Assembly (NCBI GenBank): GCA_903828025.1
Contig: CAIKKO010000367.1
Location: 1-11,821, forward strand
Source of the DNA: an uncultured Sphingomonadales bacterium
GTDB lineage: Bacteria; Pseudomonadota; Alphaproteobacteria; Sphingomonadales; Sphingomonadaceae
Direction: 5' to 3'
Length of the DNA: 11,821 nucleotides
Shown: piece by piece, positions 1 through 5,794 of the stretch
How the letters are laid out: each line of letters starts with the position of its first letter
Position numbering within the stretch: the first letter of the stretch is position 1
Translations under genes and position numbers: made by a program
The notes under the pieces: generated by a model
Databases searched by the model: none
Told to the model about the DNA's origin: nothing
The model's input: only the letters and a program-made list of their open reading frames with translations

Positions 1-475
1 CCAGTTCGAGGTGCTGCTTCTGGTCCTCGCCCACCGGCACGTGGGTCGCCTGATAGAGCAACACGTCCGCCGCCTGCAGCACGGGATAGGTGAACAGCGC
101 GACACTCGCGCCCTCGCGGTTCTTGCCCGCCTTGTCCTTCCACTGCGTCATGCGATTGAGCCAGCCCATCCGCGCGGTGCCGGTCAGCAGCCATTGCAGC
201 TCCGCATGCGCGGGCACTTGCGTCTGGTTGAACAGGATCGAGCGGTCGGGATCAATCCCGCAGGCGACCAGCGCCGCGACCATCTCGCGCGTGCCCGCGG
301 TGAGCGCTGCCGGATCGTGCGGCATCGAGATCGCGTGGAGATCGGCGAGGAAGTAGAGGCAATCGTGCCCCTTGGCAGTCCATTCGTCCTGCATCGCCAC
401 CCAGTTCCGGATCGCGCCCAGATAGTTGCCGAGGTGGAGGTTGCCGGTGGGCTGGATGCCGGAGACGATACGCAT
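1..475 (-). CDS. trpS: Tryptophanyl-tRNA synthetase, N-terminal part (3' end off window)
   Basis: Cytoplasmic class I aminoacyl-tRNA synthetase that charges tRNA-Trp with tryptophan. About 158 codons are visible, read leftward and open at base 1. The product begins MRIVSGIQPTGNLHLGNYLG; residues 14-17 (HLGN) are the HIGH-type ATP-binding signature in the usual bacterial TrpS context. Later segments FLADLHAIS, LFNQTQVPAHAELQW and PVLQAADVLLYQATHVPVGEDQ are also typical of the family. The KMSKS loop and anticodon-binding part would lie beyond the window, so integrity of the 3' half cannot be judged. The start is the ATG at 475-473, 11 nt after the murJ stop, which implies cotranscription with murJ and secB. 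No strong Shine-Dalgarno is seen, so translation may be partly coupled to murJ. Identification is very secure. Confidence 0.97.
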   Translation of the reverse strand, partial: MRIVSGIQPTGNLHLGNYLGAIRNWVAMQDEWTAKGHDCLYFLADLHAISMPHDPAALTAGTREMVAALVACGIDPDRSILFNQTQVPAHAELQWLLTGTARMGWLNRMTQWKDKAGKNREGASVALFTYPVLQAADVLLYQATHVPVGEDQKQHLEL

Positions 476-486
476 GAAGGAACTCG

Positions 487-2064
487 CTACTCTGTAGTCT
501 TGCGCCTGCGCCGCAGGAGGAATTGCAGGTCATCCCGCGAGAACGCGCCGAGCAGGATGGCGCTGAGCCCATAGACGAGCCCGCCCGCCGAAACCAGCAC
601 GGTGAGCGTGAGAAAGCGCACGAACCAGGTGCCGTGGACATAGGGCATCAGCAGGCCTTGCCCGGCCCAGAGCGCCGCGCCCATCGCCAGCGCCGCCAGC
701 AAGAGCCGGGGCGCGCGCCGCCGCAGCCGTGCGTCCACCATGAAATGGCCGCGCGCGACCAGTGTGCGGTAGAGCATCAGCACGTTGACGGTCGAGGCAA
801 TCGCGGTTGCCAGCGGCGGGCCGACGTATTTCAGCGGCAGGATCAACAGCAGATTGAGCCCGAGGTTCACCGCCATCGAGATCGTGGCATAGCGCACCGG
901 GGTTACCGTATCCTGCCGCGCATAGTATCCCGGCGTCAGCACTTTCACCAGAATGTAGCTCGGCAGCCCGATCGAGAACGCGGCCAGCGCCTGCGCAGTG
1001 GCATGGCTGTCTGCGGGAGTGAAGCGGCCATAGCCGAACAGCGCGGCGGCAATCGGCTCGCCGCACAGCACCAGCGCGACAGTGGCGGGCAGCGTGAGCA
1101 GCAGCGCGAGTTCGAGCCCGCGGTTCTGCGTTTCCATCGCGCCCGCCTCGTCTCCGCCGCCAAGCTGGCGCGAGATCGTGGGGAGCAGCACGGTGCCGAG
1201 CCCGATGCCGATGAGGCCGAGCGGCAGCTGGTTCAGCCGGTCGGCCATGTAGATATAGGTCACCGAACCATGCGCGAGCAGCGAGGCGGCGAGCGCGGTG
1301 GAGACGACGAGGTTGATCTGCACCGCTCCGGCCCCGGCTGCCGCTGGCCAGATCAGCGTCATCAGCCGCTTCACATCCGCATCGAGGCGCGGCAGCCGCA
1401 GCCGCAGGCTGATCCCGGCCTGCCGGCACGCCCAGACCAGCCACGCCAGTTGCAACGCGCCCGAGACGGACACCGCGATCGCCTGATTGCGCGCGGTCAC
1501 CAGCGGATCGCCCGAATGGAACAGCAACAGCGCGGCAATCAGCGTCAGGTTGAGCAGGATGGGGGCGGCGGCGTTGACCCAGAACTTGTGCAGCGAATTG
1601 AGGATGCCGCCGCACAGCGAGACCAGGCTGATCAGCATGAGATAAGGGATCGTCATGCGCGAAAGCGCGACGGCGAAGGCAAATTGCGTAGGGCTGACGC
1701 CGTTGAACTGGCCCGAAAGCAGCAGCGTCACCGGCCAGGCAAACACTTCGAGCGCCGCCGTCATCACGATCAGCACCGGCAGCAGCACCGCCAGCGCGCG
1801 TTCGGCGAAATCGAGCCCGTCGGGCAGGCCGCGCCCTTCCGGATCGCCCACCTTGCGGTTGAACATCGGAATGAACGCGGAGGCAAATGCGCCTTCGGCA
1901 AACAGCGCGCGAAACATGTTGGGCAGGCGGAACGCGACCAGAAACGCGTCCGAGGCGAACCCCGCGCCGACATAGCGCGCGAACAGGCTGTCGCGCACCA
2001 GCCCGAGCACGCGGCTGGCCAGAGTCAGCCCACCGATCGTGCCCGTGGCTTTCAGGAGGTTCAT
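487..2064 (-). CDS. murJ: Lipid II flippase MurJ (MviN family)
   Basis: Inner-membrane flippase of the MOP superfamily that moves the lipid-linked peptidoglycan precursor lipid II from the cytoplasmic to the periplasmic face. The 525-residue product has the expected length and alternates hydrophobic helices with short loops throughout (about 14 are expected in the family). The N-terminus contains LASRVLGLVRDSLFARYVGAG and FRLPNMFRALFAEGAFASAF. Positions match the charged residues known to matter in E. coli MurJ: R18, R24, D39 and R52, plus R276 in YMADRLNQLPLGLIG, equivalent to R270. The C-terminus ends in a basic cluster (LLRRRRK). The gene follows secB after 55 nt and precedes trpS by 11 nt. 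The ATG start is supported by alignment of the first residues with the family; the ribosome-binding site is weak. Confidence 0.97.
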   Translation of the reverse strand: MNLLKATGTIGGLTLASRVLGLVRDSLFARYVGAGFASDAFLVAFRLPNMFRALFAEGAFASAFIPMFNRKVGDPEGRGLPDGLDFAERALAVLLPVLIVMTAALEVFAWPVTLLLSGQFNGVSPTQFAFAVALSRMTIPYLMLISLVSLCGGILNSLHKFWVNAAAPILLNLTLIAALLLFHSGDPLVTARNQAIAVSVSGALQLAWLVWACRQAGISLRLRLPRLDADVKRLMTLIWPAAAGAGAVQINLVVSTALAASLLAHGSVTYIYMADRLNQLPLGLIGIGLGTVLLPTISRQLGGGDEAGAMETQNRGLELALLLTLPATVALVLCGEPIAAALFGYGRFTPADSHATAQALAAFSIGLPSYILVKVLTPGYYARQDTVTPVRYATISMAVNLGLNLLLILPLKYVGPPLATAIASTVNVLMLYRTLVARGHFMVDARLRRRAPRLLLAALAMGAALWAGQGLLMPYVHGTWFVRFLTLTVLVSAGGLVYGLSAILLGAFSRDDLQFLLRRRRKTTE

Positions 2065-2108
2065 GGGTTCTGCTTCATGGCGCGAATCTCACAACCGCAG
2101 GGCCATGA

Positions 2109-2120
2109 AACCGCTCGGTT
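2109..2120 (-). repeat. Small inverted repeat at the secB stop codon
   Basis: A 5-bp perfect inverted repeat (AACCG, 2-nt spacer, CGGTT) ends exactly where the secB stop codon starts on the minus strand. It has no U-rich tail, so it is not a classical terminator. It could be a minor mRNA 3'-end or processing structure between secB and murJ, or chance in GC-rich DNA. Confidence 0.2.
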
Positions 2121-2656
2121 CAGGCCTGACCGGCCGTGCCAGCCGCCAGTTCCGCGTCCTGCTGCGCCTGCAGCTGCTGCAGATAGAGGCCGTTGAAATC
2201 AATCGGCTCGAGAATCAGCGGCGGAAAGCCGGCATCGCGCACGGCATCGGCCACGATCCGGCGCGCGAACGGGAACACCAGCCGCGGGCCTTCGGCAAAC
2301 AGGAACGGGTGCGCCTGTTCGTCGGTCACGTTGCGCATGCCGATCAGCGCACCATACGACAGCTCGACCACGAAGATCGAGCCCTGCGGGGCTTTCGAGC
2401 TGACGTTGATCTTGAGCTCGATCTCATGCACGTCGGTGCCGAGCGGGCGCGCGCCAATGTTGAAATCGACCGAGATTTCGGCCGCATCGGCCCACTGGTA
2501 GCTCTCGGGCGCGTTGGGATTTTCGACCGACAGGTCCTTGATGTATTGCGAGATCAGGCCGATCGCGGGGCTGGTGTCCTCGCCGTTGGCGATGGGCGCC
2601 GAACCTTCCGGCGCATCGAGGTTGAGCGAGCTGATGATATCGCCTTCTTCGGCCAT
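2120..2656 (-). CDS. secB: Protein-export chaperone SecB
   Basis: Cytosolic tetrameric chaperone that holds preproteins unfolded and delivers them to SecA for Sec-dependent export. The 178-residue product is slightly longer than the usual 150-170, with an acidic N-terminal tail (MAEEGDIISSLNLDAPEG) and an Ala/Gln-rich C-terminal tail. The core is characteristic: LISQYIKDLSVENPNAP, then DFNIGARPLG, HEIELKINVSSK, FVVELSYGALIG, PFLFAEGPRLVFPFARRIVAD and GFPPLILEPIDFNGLY. It is the first gene of a leftward group with murJ and trpS, and is divergent from the Tim44-mltA-smr operon, a neighbourhood recalled as common in alphaproteobacteria. ATG start at 2656-2654; the Shine-Dalgarno is poor. The promoter should lie in 2657-2930, but no box there is convincing. 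Confidence 0.97.
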   Translation of the reverse strand: MAEEGDIISSLNLDAPEGSAPIANGEDTSPAIGLISQYIKDLSVENPNAPESYQWADAAEISVDFNIGARPLGTDVHEIELKINVSSKAPQGSIFVVELSYGALIGMRNVTDEQAHPFLFAEGPRLVFPFARRIVADAVRDAGFPPLILEPIDFNGLYLQQLQAQQDAELAAGTAGQA

Positions 2657-2765
2657 GATCGTGCTTTCGTGCGAATGAATGGGGGATGGATGGCGCGCCT
2701 AGCACCTGCGCCGGGGCGGGGCAATCGCGCTTGCATGGCGGCATGGCCGCCGCGTTGACGCCGGA

Positions 2766-2783
2766 CCTGCCCCTAGAGGCAGG
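2766..2783. repeat. 6-bp hairpin flanked by an A6/T6 run
   Basis: CCTGCC (2766-2771) and GGCAGG (2778-2783) form a perfect 6-bp inverted repeat with a 6-nt loop, followed on the plus strand by C and six A residues. Read on the minus strand, the six T residues come before the hairpin, so it is not a standard intrinsic terminator in either direction. It lies about 110 bases upstream of secB and could be an operator or part of the secB 5' leader. Confidence 0.3.
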
Positions 2784-2825
2784 CAAAAAAGCCCCTCCGC
2801 AAGACGAACCGTGCCCCATCCACGC

Positions 2826-2858
2826 GTTGTTCATTTGTATTTCGTAACCACATAAGGC
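2826..2858. promoter_or_regulatory. AT-rich island, candidate core promoter of the divergent region
   Basis: Within otherwise GC-rich DNA this segment is strikingly AT-rich. On the plus strand TTGTTC (2827-2832) is followed after 18 nt by CATAAG (2851-2856), a weak match to sigma-70 boxes (3/6 and 4/6). It would drive the Tim44-mltA-smr operon with a start point near 2863. It is the only plausible promoter-like composition between secB and the Tim44-like gene, but the match is poor and the assignment is inference. Confidence 0.25.
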
Positions 2859-2861
2859 ACG

Positions 2862-2927
2862 ATGGATGAATCCGATGCGCCAGTGCCCGGCCCCAAGCCG
2901 AACCGGCGCATCGCCAATGCAGGATGA
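2862..2927 (+). other. Short upstream ORF (21 codons) in the leader of the Tim44-mltA-smr operon
   Basis: An ATG at 2862 opens a 21-codon frame beginning MDESDAPVPGPKPNRR and ending in TGA at 2925-2927. This stop directly abuts the GTG at 2928 in the same frame as the Tim44-like gene. AAGG at 2854-2857 could serve as a ribosome-binding site, with 4-nt spacing. A second frame from ATG 2866 (23 codons, starting MNPMRQCPAPSR) ends in a TGA whose first two bases overlap the GTG at 2934 (GTGA). At most one is likely to be translated. Either could couple translation to the downstream gene. Short frames like these also arise by chance. Confidence 0.25.
2873..2913 (+). repeat. Inverted repeat (stem-loop) just upstream of the Tim44-like gene
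   Basis: CGATGCGCC (2873-2881) and GGCGCATCG (2905-2913) are perfect 9-base inverted arms around a 23-nt loop. The loop contains a nested 4-bp stem (CGGC 2888-2891, GCCG 2897-2900). Past one mismatch the outer arms gain two more pairs. The structure ends about 20 nt before the start codon and just upstream of the AGGA at 2921-2924, so in mRNA it could affect translation initiation. As DNA it could instead be an operator for either divergent unit. Confidence 0.5.
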
Positions 2928-2933
2928 GTGCGT

Positions 2934-3608
2934 GTGATTGTTGAAATTGTGATTCTCGCGATGATCGCAGCATTCCTTGGCCTGCGACTCTATGCCGTTC
3001 TCGGCCGCCGCCCTGAGCAGAACGAGGAACCGCTGCGCCGCCGGGTCGAGCAGCCCGATCCCGCAAGCGCACCGCGCGCCATCGCGTCCAAGCTGCCGGA
3101 AAAGGCCGCAGGCGCGCCCCGCGCTCTGCCGCTGGCGGTGGGCAACCCGCTCGATTCGCGCGCCGAAGCAGGCATCCGCGCGATTGTCGCGGCCGACCGG
3201 CGCTTTGATGTCAGCCAGTTCGTCTCGGGCGCGCGCGGCGCTTATGCCATGGTGCTCGAAGCCTTCTGGCGCGGCGACAAGGAAGATCTGGCCCAGTTGT
3301 GTGACGGCGATGTCTCCGCCGGATTCGCCGATGCGATCGACGCGCGCGTGGCCGCTGGCGAAACCGTCACCGCGCGGCTGATCCGCATCGAGGAAGCGCG
3401 CATCGTCGATGCCAGCTATGCCGCCCCGATGGCGCGCGTCACCGTCAGCTTTGTCGCCGATGTCGCCTCGGTAACGCGCGATGCCGACGGCAATGTGATT
3501 GCCGGTTCGCTCGATGACGCGATCGAGACGCGCGATGTCTGGACGTTCGTCCGCGATCTCACCTCGCGCGATCCGGACTGGGTGGTCGACGAAACCGACG
3601 AGGGCTGA
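2934..3608 (+). CDS. Tim44-like (TimA-type) membrane-anchored protein
   Basis: Bacterial homologue of the matrix domain of mitochondrial Tim44; its exact role in alphaproteobacteria is not settled, but it is inner-membrane associated. The 224-residue product starts with one membrane helix (EIVILAMIAAFLGLRLYAVL, about residues 3-22), then a charged, Pro/Ala-rich linker to about residue 80. A Tim44-type domain follows, with FVSGARGAYAMVLEAFWRGD, LAQLCDGDVSAGFADAI and a C-terminal DVWTFVRDLTSRDPDWVVDET strand-helix region. No signal-peptidase site follows the helix, so it should remain anchored. The start is GTG 2934, 9 nt after AGGA (2921-2924); GTG 2928 would add two residues but is only 3 nt from the AGGA. 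It is first in an operon with mltA (5-nt gap) and smr, and divergent from secB. Confidence 0.88.
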   Translation: MIVEIVILAMIAAFLGLRLYAVLGRRPEQNEEPLRRRVEQPDPASAPRAIASKLPEKAAGAPRALPLAVGNPLDSRAEAGIRAIVAADRRFDVSQFVSGARGAYAMVLEAFWRGDKEDLAQLCDGDVSAGFADAIDARVAAGETVTARLIRIEEARIVDASYAAPMARVTVSFVADVASVTRDADGNVIAGSLDDAIETRDVWTFVRDLTSRDPDWVVDETDEG

Positions 3609-3613
3609 GCGGC

Positions 3614-4846
3614 ATGGCGGCACGGGCGGCTGATCCCGTGCGCCTTGCGCGCGCCGCTGGCCCGGGCGCATGGTCCGGTCTGATCGCCGTGATGGCCCTG
3701 ATGCTGCTGTCGGGCTGCATCAGTGTCATTCCCAGAGGCGTCCCGCAACCGCCTGTTCCGCTCACCGGCAGCAATGCCGCGCTGGTCGGCACCCACCGTG
3801 GTCCCGTGGCCGCGGGGCTTGGCTACCGCGATGCCAACACCCGCACCGCGCTCGCCGCGTTCACCGCGAGCTGTCCGCGCCTGTCCCGCCGCTCCGACAC
3901 AAGCGGGTTGACCCGCCCGGATGACTGGGCCCCGGCCTGCGCCGCAGCCGCCGGCTGGCCGCCCGAAGACGCGGCAACCTTCTTCAGCACGTACTTCGAA
4001 ACCGCCACCGTCGCGCGCGGCGAAGCTTTCGTGACCGGCTATTACGAGCCCGAGATTGCCGGCGTGCGCACGCGCCAGCCGGGCTTCGACGTGCCGGTCT
4101 ATGTGCTGCCGCCCGATCTCGTGCGCGCGCGCCCCGGCGATGCGCCGCCGCAGCCGGGGGGAGGCCAGCCGCTCGGCCGCTATGATGCCAGCGGGCGGTT
4201 CGTCGCTTATCCCGACCGCGCCGCCATCGAAAACGGTGCGCTCGCGGGCCGGGGGCTGGAGATCGCGTGGGTGGCGGACCGGGCCGAACTGTTCTTCCTG
4301 CAAGTGCAGGGTTCGGGCCGCCTGCGCGCGCCCGATGGCACGATCATGCGGCTCGGCTATGCCGGGCAGAACGGCTATCCCTACACCGGCATCGGCAGCC
4401 TGCTGCGCGCGCGCGGCCTGATCGGCAGCGGGCCGGGGCAATATCCCGGCTCGATGCAAGGCATCCTGCGCTATCTGCACGATCATCCTGACGAGGGCCG
4501 CGCGCTGATGCAGCAGAACCGCAGCTATGTGTTCTTCCGCGAAGCCACCAGCACCGGCACCGTGGGCGCGCTGGGCGTGCCGATTGCGCCGCGCACCTCG
4601 CTCGCGGTCGATCCCGCGTTCGTGCCGCTGGGCGCGCCGGTGTGGCTGCAATCAGACGATTCGTCCGAGGTCAGCGGGCTGTGGGTGGCGCAGGATACCG
4701 GCGGCGCGATCAAGGGCGCGAACCGTTTTGACAGCTTCTGGGGCACCGGTGCGGACGCGCGCACGATTGCGGGCGGGATGAGCGCGCACGGACAAGCGCT
4801 GATCCTGCTGCCCAAGGGCACACTCGCGCGCCTGAACGGGCAATGA
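3614..4846 (+). CDS. mltA: Membrane-bound lytic murein transglycosylase A
   Basis: Outer-membrane lipoprotein that cleaves peptidoglycan glycan strands between MurNAc and GlcNAc, forming 1,6-anhydroMurNAc ends. The 410-residue product has a type II signal: hydrophobic helix (LIAVMALMLLSG) with lipobox LLSGC, the lipidated cysteine being C35. The MltA domain follows: GEAFVTGYYEPEIAG (137-150), ELFFLQVQGSGRLRAPDG (225-242), GYAGQNGYPYTGIG and NRSYVFFRE (302-310). The C-terminal 3D domain has SLAVDPAFVPLGAPVW (329-344) and VAQDTGGAIKG, with D361 matching the catalytic aspartate of the family, then FDSFWGTG. The ATG follows the Tim44-like stop by 5 nt, with GAGGG at 3600-3604 as ribosome-binding site. 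The smr start lies one base after its stop. Identification is secure. Confidence 0.96.
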   Translation: MAARAADPVRLARAAGPGAWSGLIAVMALMLLSGCISVIPRGVPQPPVPLTGSNAALVGTHRGPVAAGLGYRDANTRTALAAFTASCPRLSRRSDTSGLTRPDDWAPACAAAAGWPPEDAATFFSTYFETATVARGEAFVTGYYEPEIAGVRTRQPGFDVPVYVLPPDLVRARPGDAPPQPGGGQPLGRYDASGRFVAYPDRAAIENGALAGRGLEIAWVADRAELFFLQVQGSGRLRAPDGTIMRLGYAGQNGYPYTGIGSLLRARGLIGSGPGQYPGSMQGILRYLHDHPDEGRALMQQNRSYVFFREATSTGTVGALGVPIAPRTSLAVDPAFVPLGAPVWLQSDDSSEVSGLWVAQDTGGAIKGANRFDSFWGTGADARTIAGGMSAHGQALILLPKGTLARLNGQ

Positions 4847-4847
4847 G

Positions 4848-5441
4848 GTGAGGGCACCTCCGCGCGGGCTGAGCCCGGAAGAGGCCGCGCTGTGGCGCCG
4901 GGTGGCTGCGACGGTCACGCCGCTGCACCCCAAGCCTGTCGCCGTGCCCGCACCTGCACCCGCTACCGTGCCTGAGCCAAGTCTGCCCCTGCCGCTGCCC
5001 AAGCGCATCAAGGGCCGCGTCCCCCCGCCGCGCCCGGTGCCGCCGCCCGTCTCGGCCCCCACGCGCCCGCTCACCACCAACGGCCTCGATTCGACCTGGG
5101 ACCGCAAGCTGACGCGCGGCACGATTGATCCGGACGTGACCATCGACCTCCACGGCATGACATTGGGCCAGGCGCACGACCGGCTCAACGGCGGCATCGC
5201 GCAGGCCTTGGCGATGGGCGCGCGCGTGATCCTGCTGATCGCGGGCAAGCACCGCCCGCACGATGAACACGATCACCCCAATTTCAATGAGAGGGGCGAA
5301 CGGCGCGGCGCAATCCGCGCCAAGCTGCTCGATTGGCTTGCCGCCAGCCCCCACGCCGGCCGCATCGCCGCCGTCCGCGCCGCCACGCCGCGCCATGGCG
5401 GGGACGGGGCGGTTTACATCGTGCTGCGGAAGGTACGGTAG
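4848..5441 (+). CDS. Smr-domain protein (MutS2 C-terminal-like)
   Basis: Stand-alone Smr domain protein; Smr domains are nucleic-acid-binding or nicking modules, but the cellular role of short alphaproteobacterial members is uncertain. The 197-residue product opens with a short helix (LSPEEAALWRRVAATVTPL), a Pro/Ala-rich low-complexity linker (about residues 27-75), and DSTWDRKLTRG before the Smr domain. Domain motifs are TIDLHGMTLGQAHDRL (DLHG at 100-103), VILLIAGK (127-134), RRGAIRAKLLDWL (152-164) and HGGDGAVYIVLRK (183-195). The usual TGKG loop is replaced by AGKHRPHDEHDHPNFNERGE, a His/Asp-rich insert before the RRG motif. The GTG start lies one base after the mltA stop, and translation is probably coupled. 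No separate strong ribosome-binding site is seen. Confidence 0.92.
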   Translation: MRAPPRGLSPEEAALWRRVAATVTPLHPKPVAVPAPAPATVPEPSLPLPLPKRIKGRVPPPRPVPPPVSAPTRPLTTNGLDSTWDRKLTRGTIDPDVTIDLHGMTLGQAHDRLNGGIAQALAMGARVILLIAGKHRPHDEHDHPNFNERGERRGAIRAKLLDWLAASPHAGRIAAVRAATPRHGGDGAVYIVLRKVR

Positions 5442-5444
5442 TTT

Positions 5445-5461
5445 CTCTCCGGAACGGGGAG
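5445..5461 (+). repeat. Weak stem-loop between convergent genes
   Basis: CTCTCC (5445-5450) pairs with GGGGAG (5456-5461) around a 5-nt loop, with one G-U pair, just after the smr stop. No T-run follows, so it is at best a weak or non-canonical terminator for the Tim44-mltA-smr operon. It is the only hairpin I see in the 40 nt separating smr from the convergent HEAT-repeat gene. Confidence 0.3.
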
Positions 5462-5481
5462 GGAGTATGCAGATACCTACT

Positions 5482-5778
5482 CTATCGCAAGCCTTGCTCT
5501 TCAAGGATGATGTCCGCTTGCATTGCTACTTCAAAATTGCCCGTCTCGGTCAATTCTATAAGATATTCGCGAATGCTCGAGCAATCGTAGCTCTCTAGAC
5601 AATAAATCAGTGTACCACGTCGGTCCTTGAGCTCGGGCTGCTTGATGAGCTTCACCAGCACGGGAAAAACCCTGGGGTCACGAGTGTCAGAAAGACTCAT
5701 CGCAAGGGAATGCCGCAAGGCGTGATCGGCGGTGGTTTCCAAAATCCGCAGCTTATCGGCTATTTCTGCATCGTCCAT
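5482..5778 (-). CDS. Small HEAT-repeat-like protein
   Basis: 98-residue soluble protein of unknown function. Three helical-hairpin-like units are visible: ALRHSLAMSLSDTRDPRVFP with VLVKLIKQPE (residues 20-49), DRRGTLIYCLESYDCSSIRE with YLIELTETG (52-80), and a final NFEVAMQADIILEEQ (81-95). The spacing and the DxR-P-VLV pattern fit HEAT or PBS-lyase-type repeats, which act as protein-binding scaffolds. No signal peptide, membrane segment or catalytic motif is seen. ATG start at 5778, with AGGGAA just after the dapE stop as a probable ribosome-binding site; the 16-nt gap suggests cotranscription with dapE. Composition is odd: bases 5521-5760 are about 51% GC against about 70% in neighbours, with codons rare nearby, so recent acquisition is plausible. 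Some HEAT proteins of this size are immunity-like, but nothing here shows that. Confidence 0.8.
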   Translation of the reverse strand: MDDAEIADKLRILETTADHALRHSLAMSLSDTRDPRVFPVLVKLIKQPELKDRRGTLIYCLESYDCSSIREYLIELTETGNFEVAMQADIILEEQGLR

Positions 5779-5794
5779 CGGCCAATTTCGTTCC

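Noticed and set aside
523..2196. 557-codon open frame on the plus strand, antisense to murJ
   Set aside because: The product is a Arg/Gln/His-rich low-complexity sequence without domain features; it mirrors the murJ codons in GC-rich DNA, where long antisense frames are common.
2766..2790. Hairpin plus A6 run as an intrinsic terminator
   Set aside because: On the plus strand the tail is A, not T; on the minus strand the T run precedes the hairpin. No gene ends here in either direction.
2424..4651. Long minus-strand frames (415 and 411 codons) across the Tim44-like gene and mltA
   Set aside because: They are compositional shadows of well-supported plus-strand genes and have no recognisable domain or ribosome-binding site.
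4920..5075. Pro/Ala-rich repetitive sequence in smr as a DNA repeat or mobile-element trace
   Set aside because: It is an in-frame low-complexity protein linker with no exact DNA repeat unit or flanking duplication.
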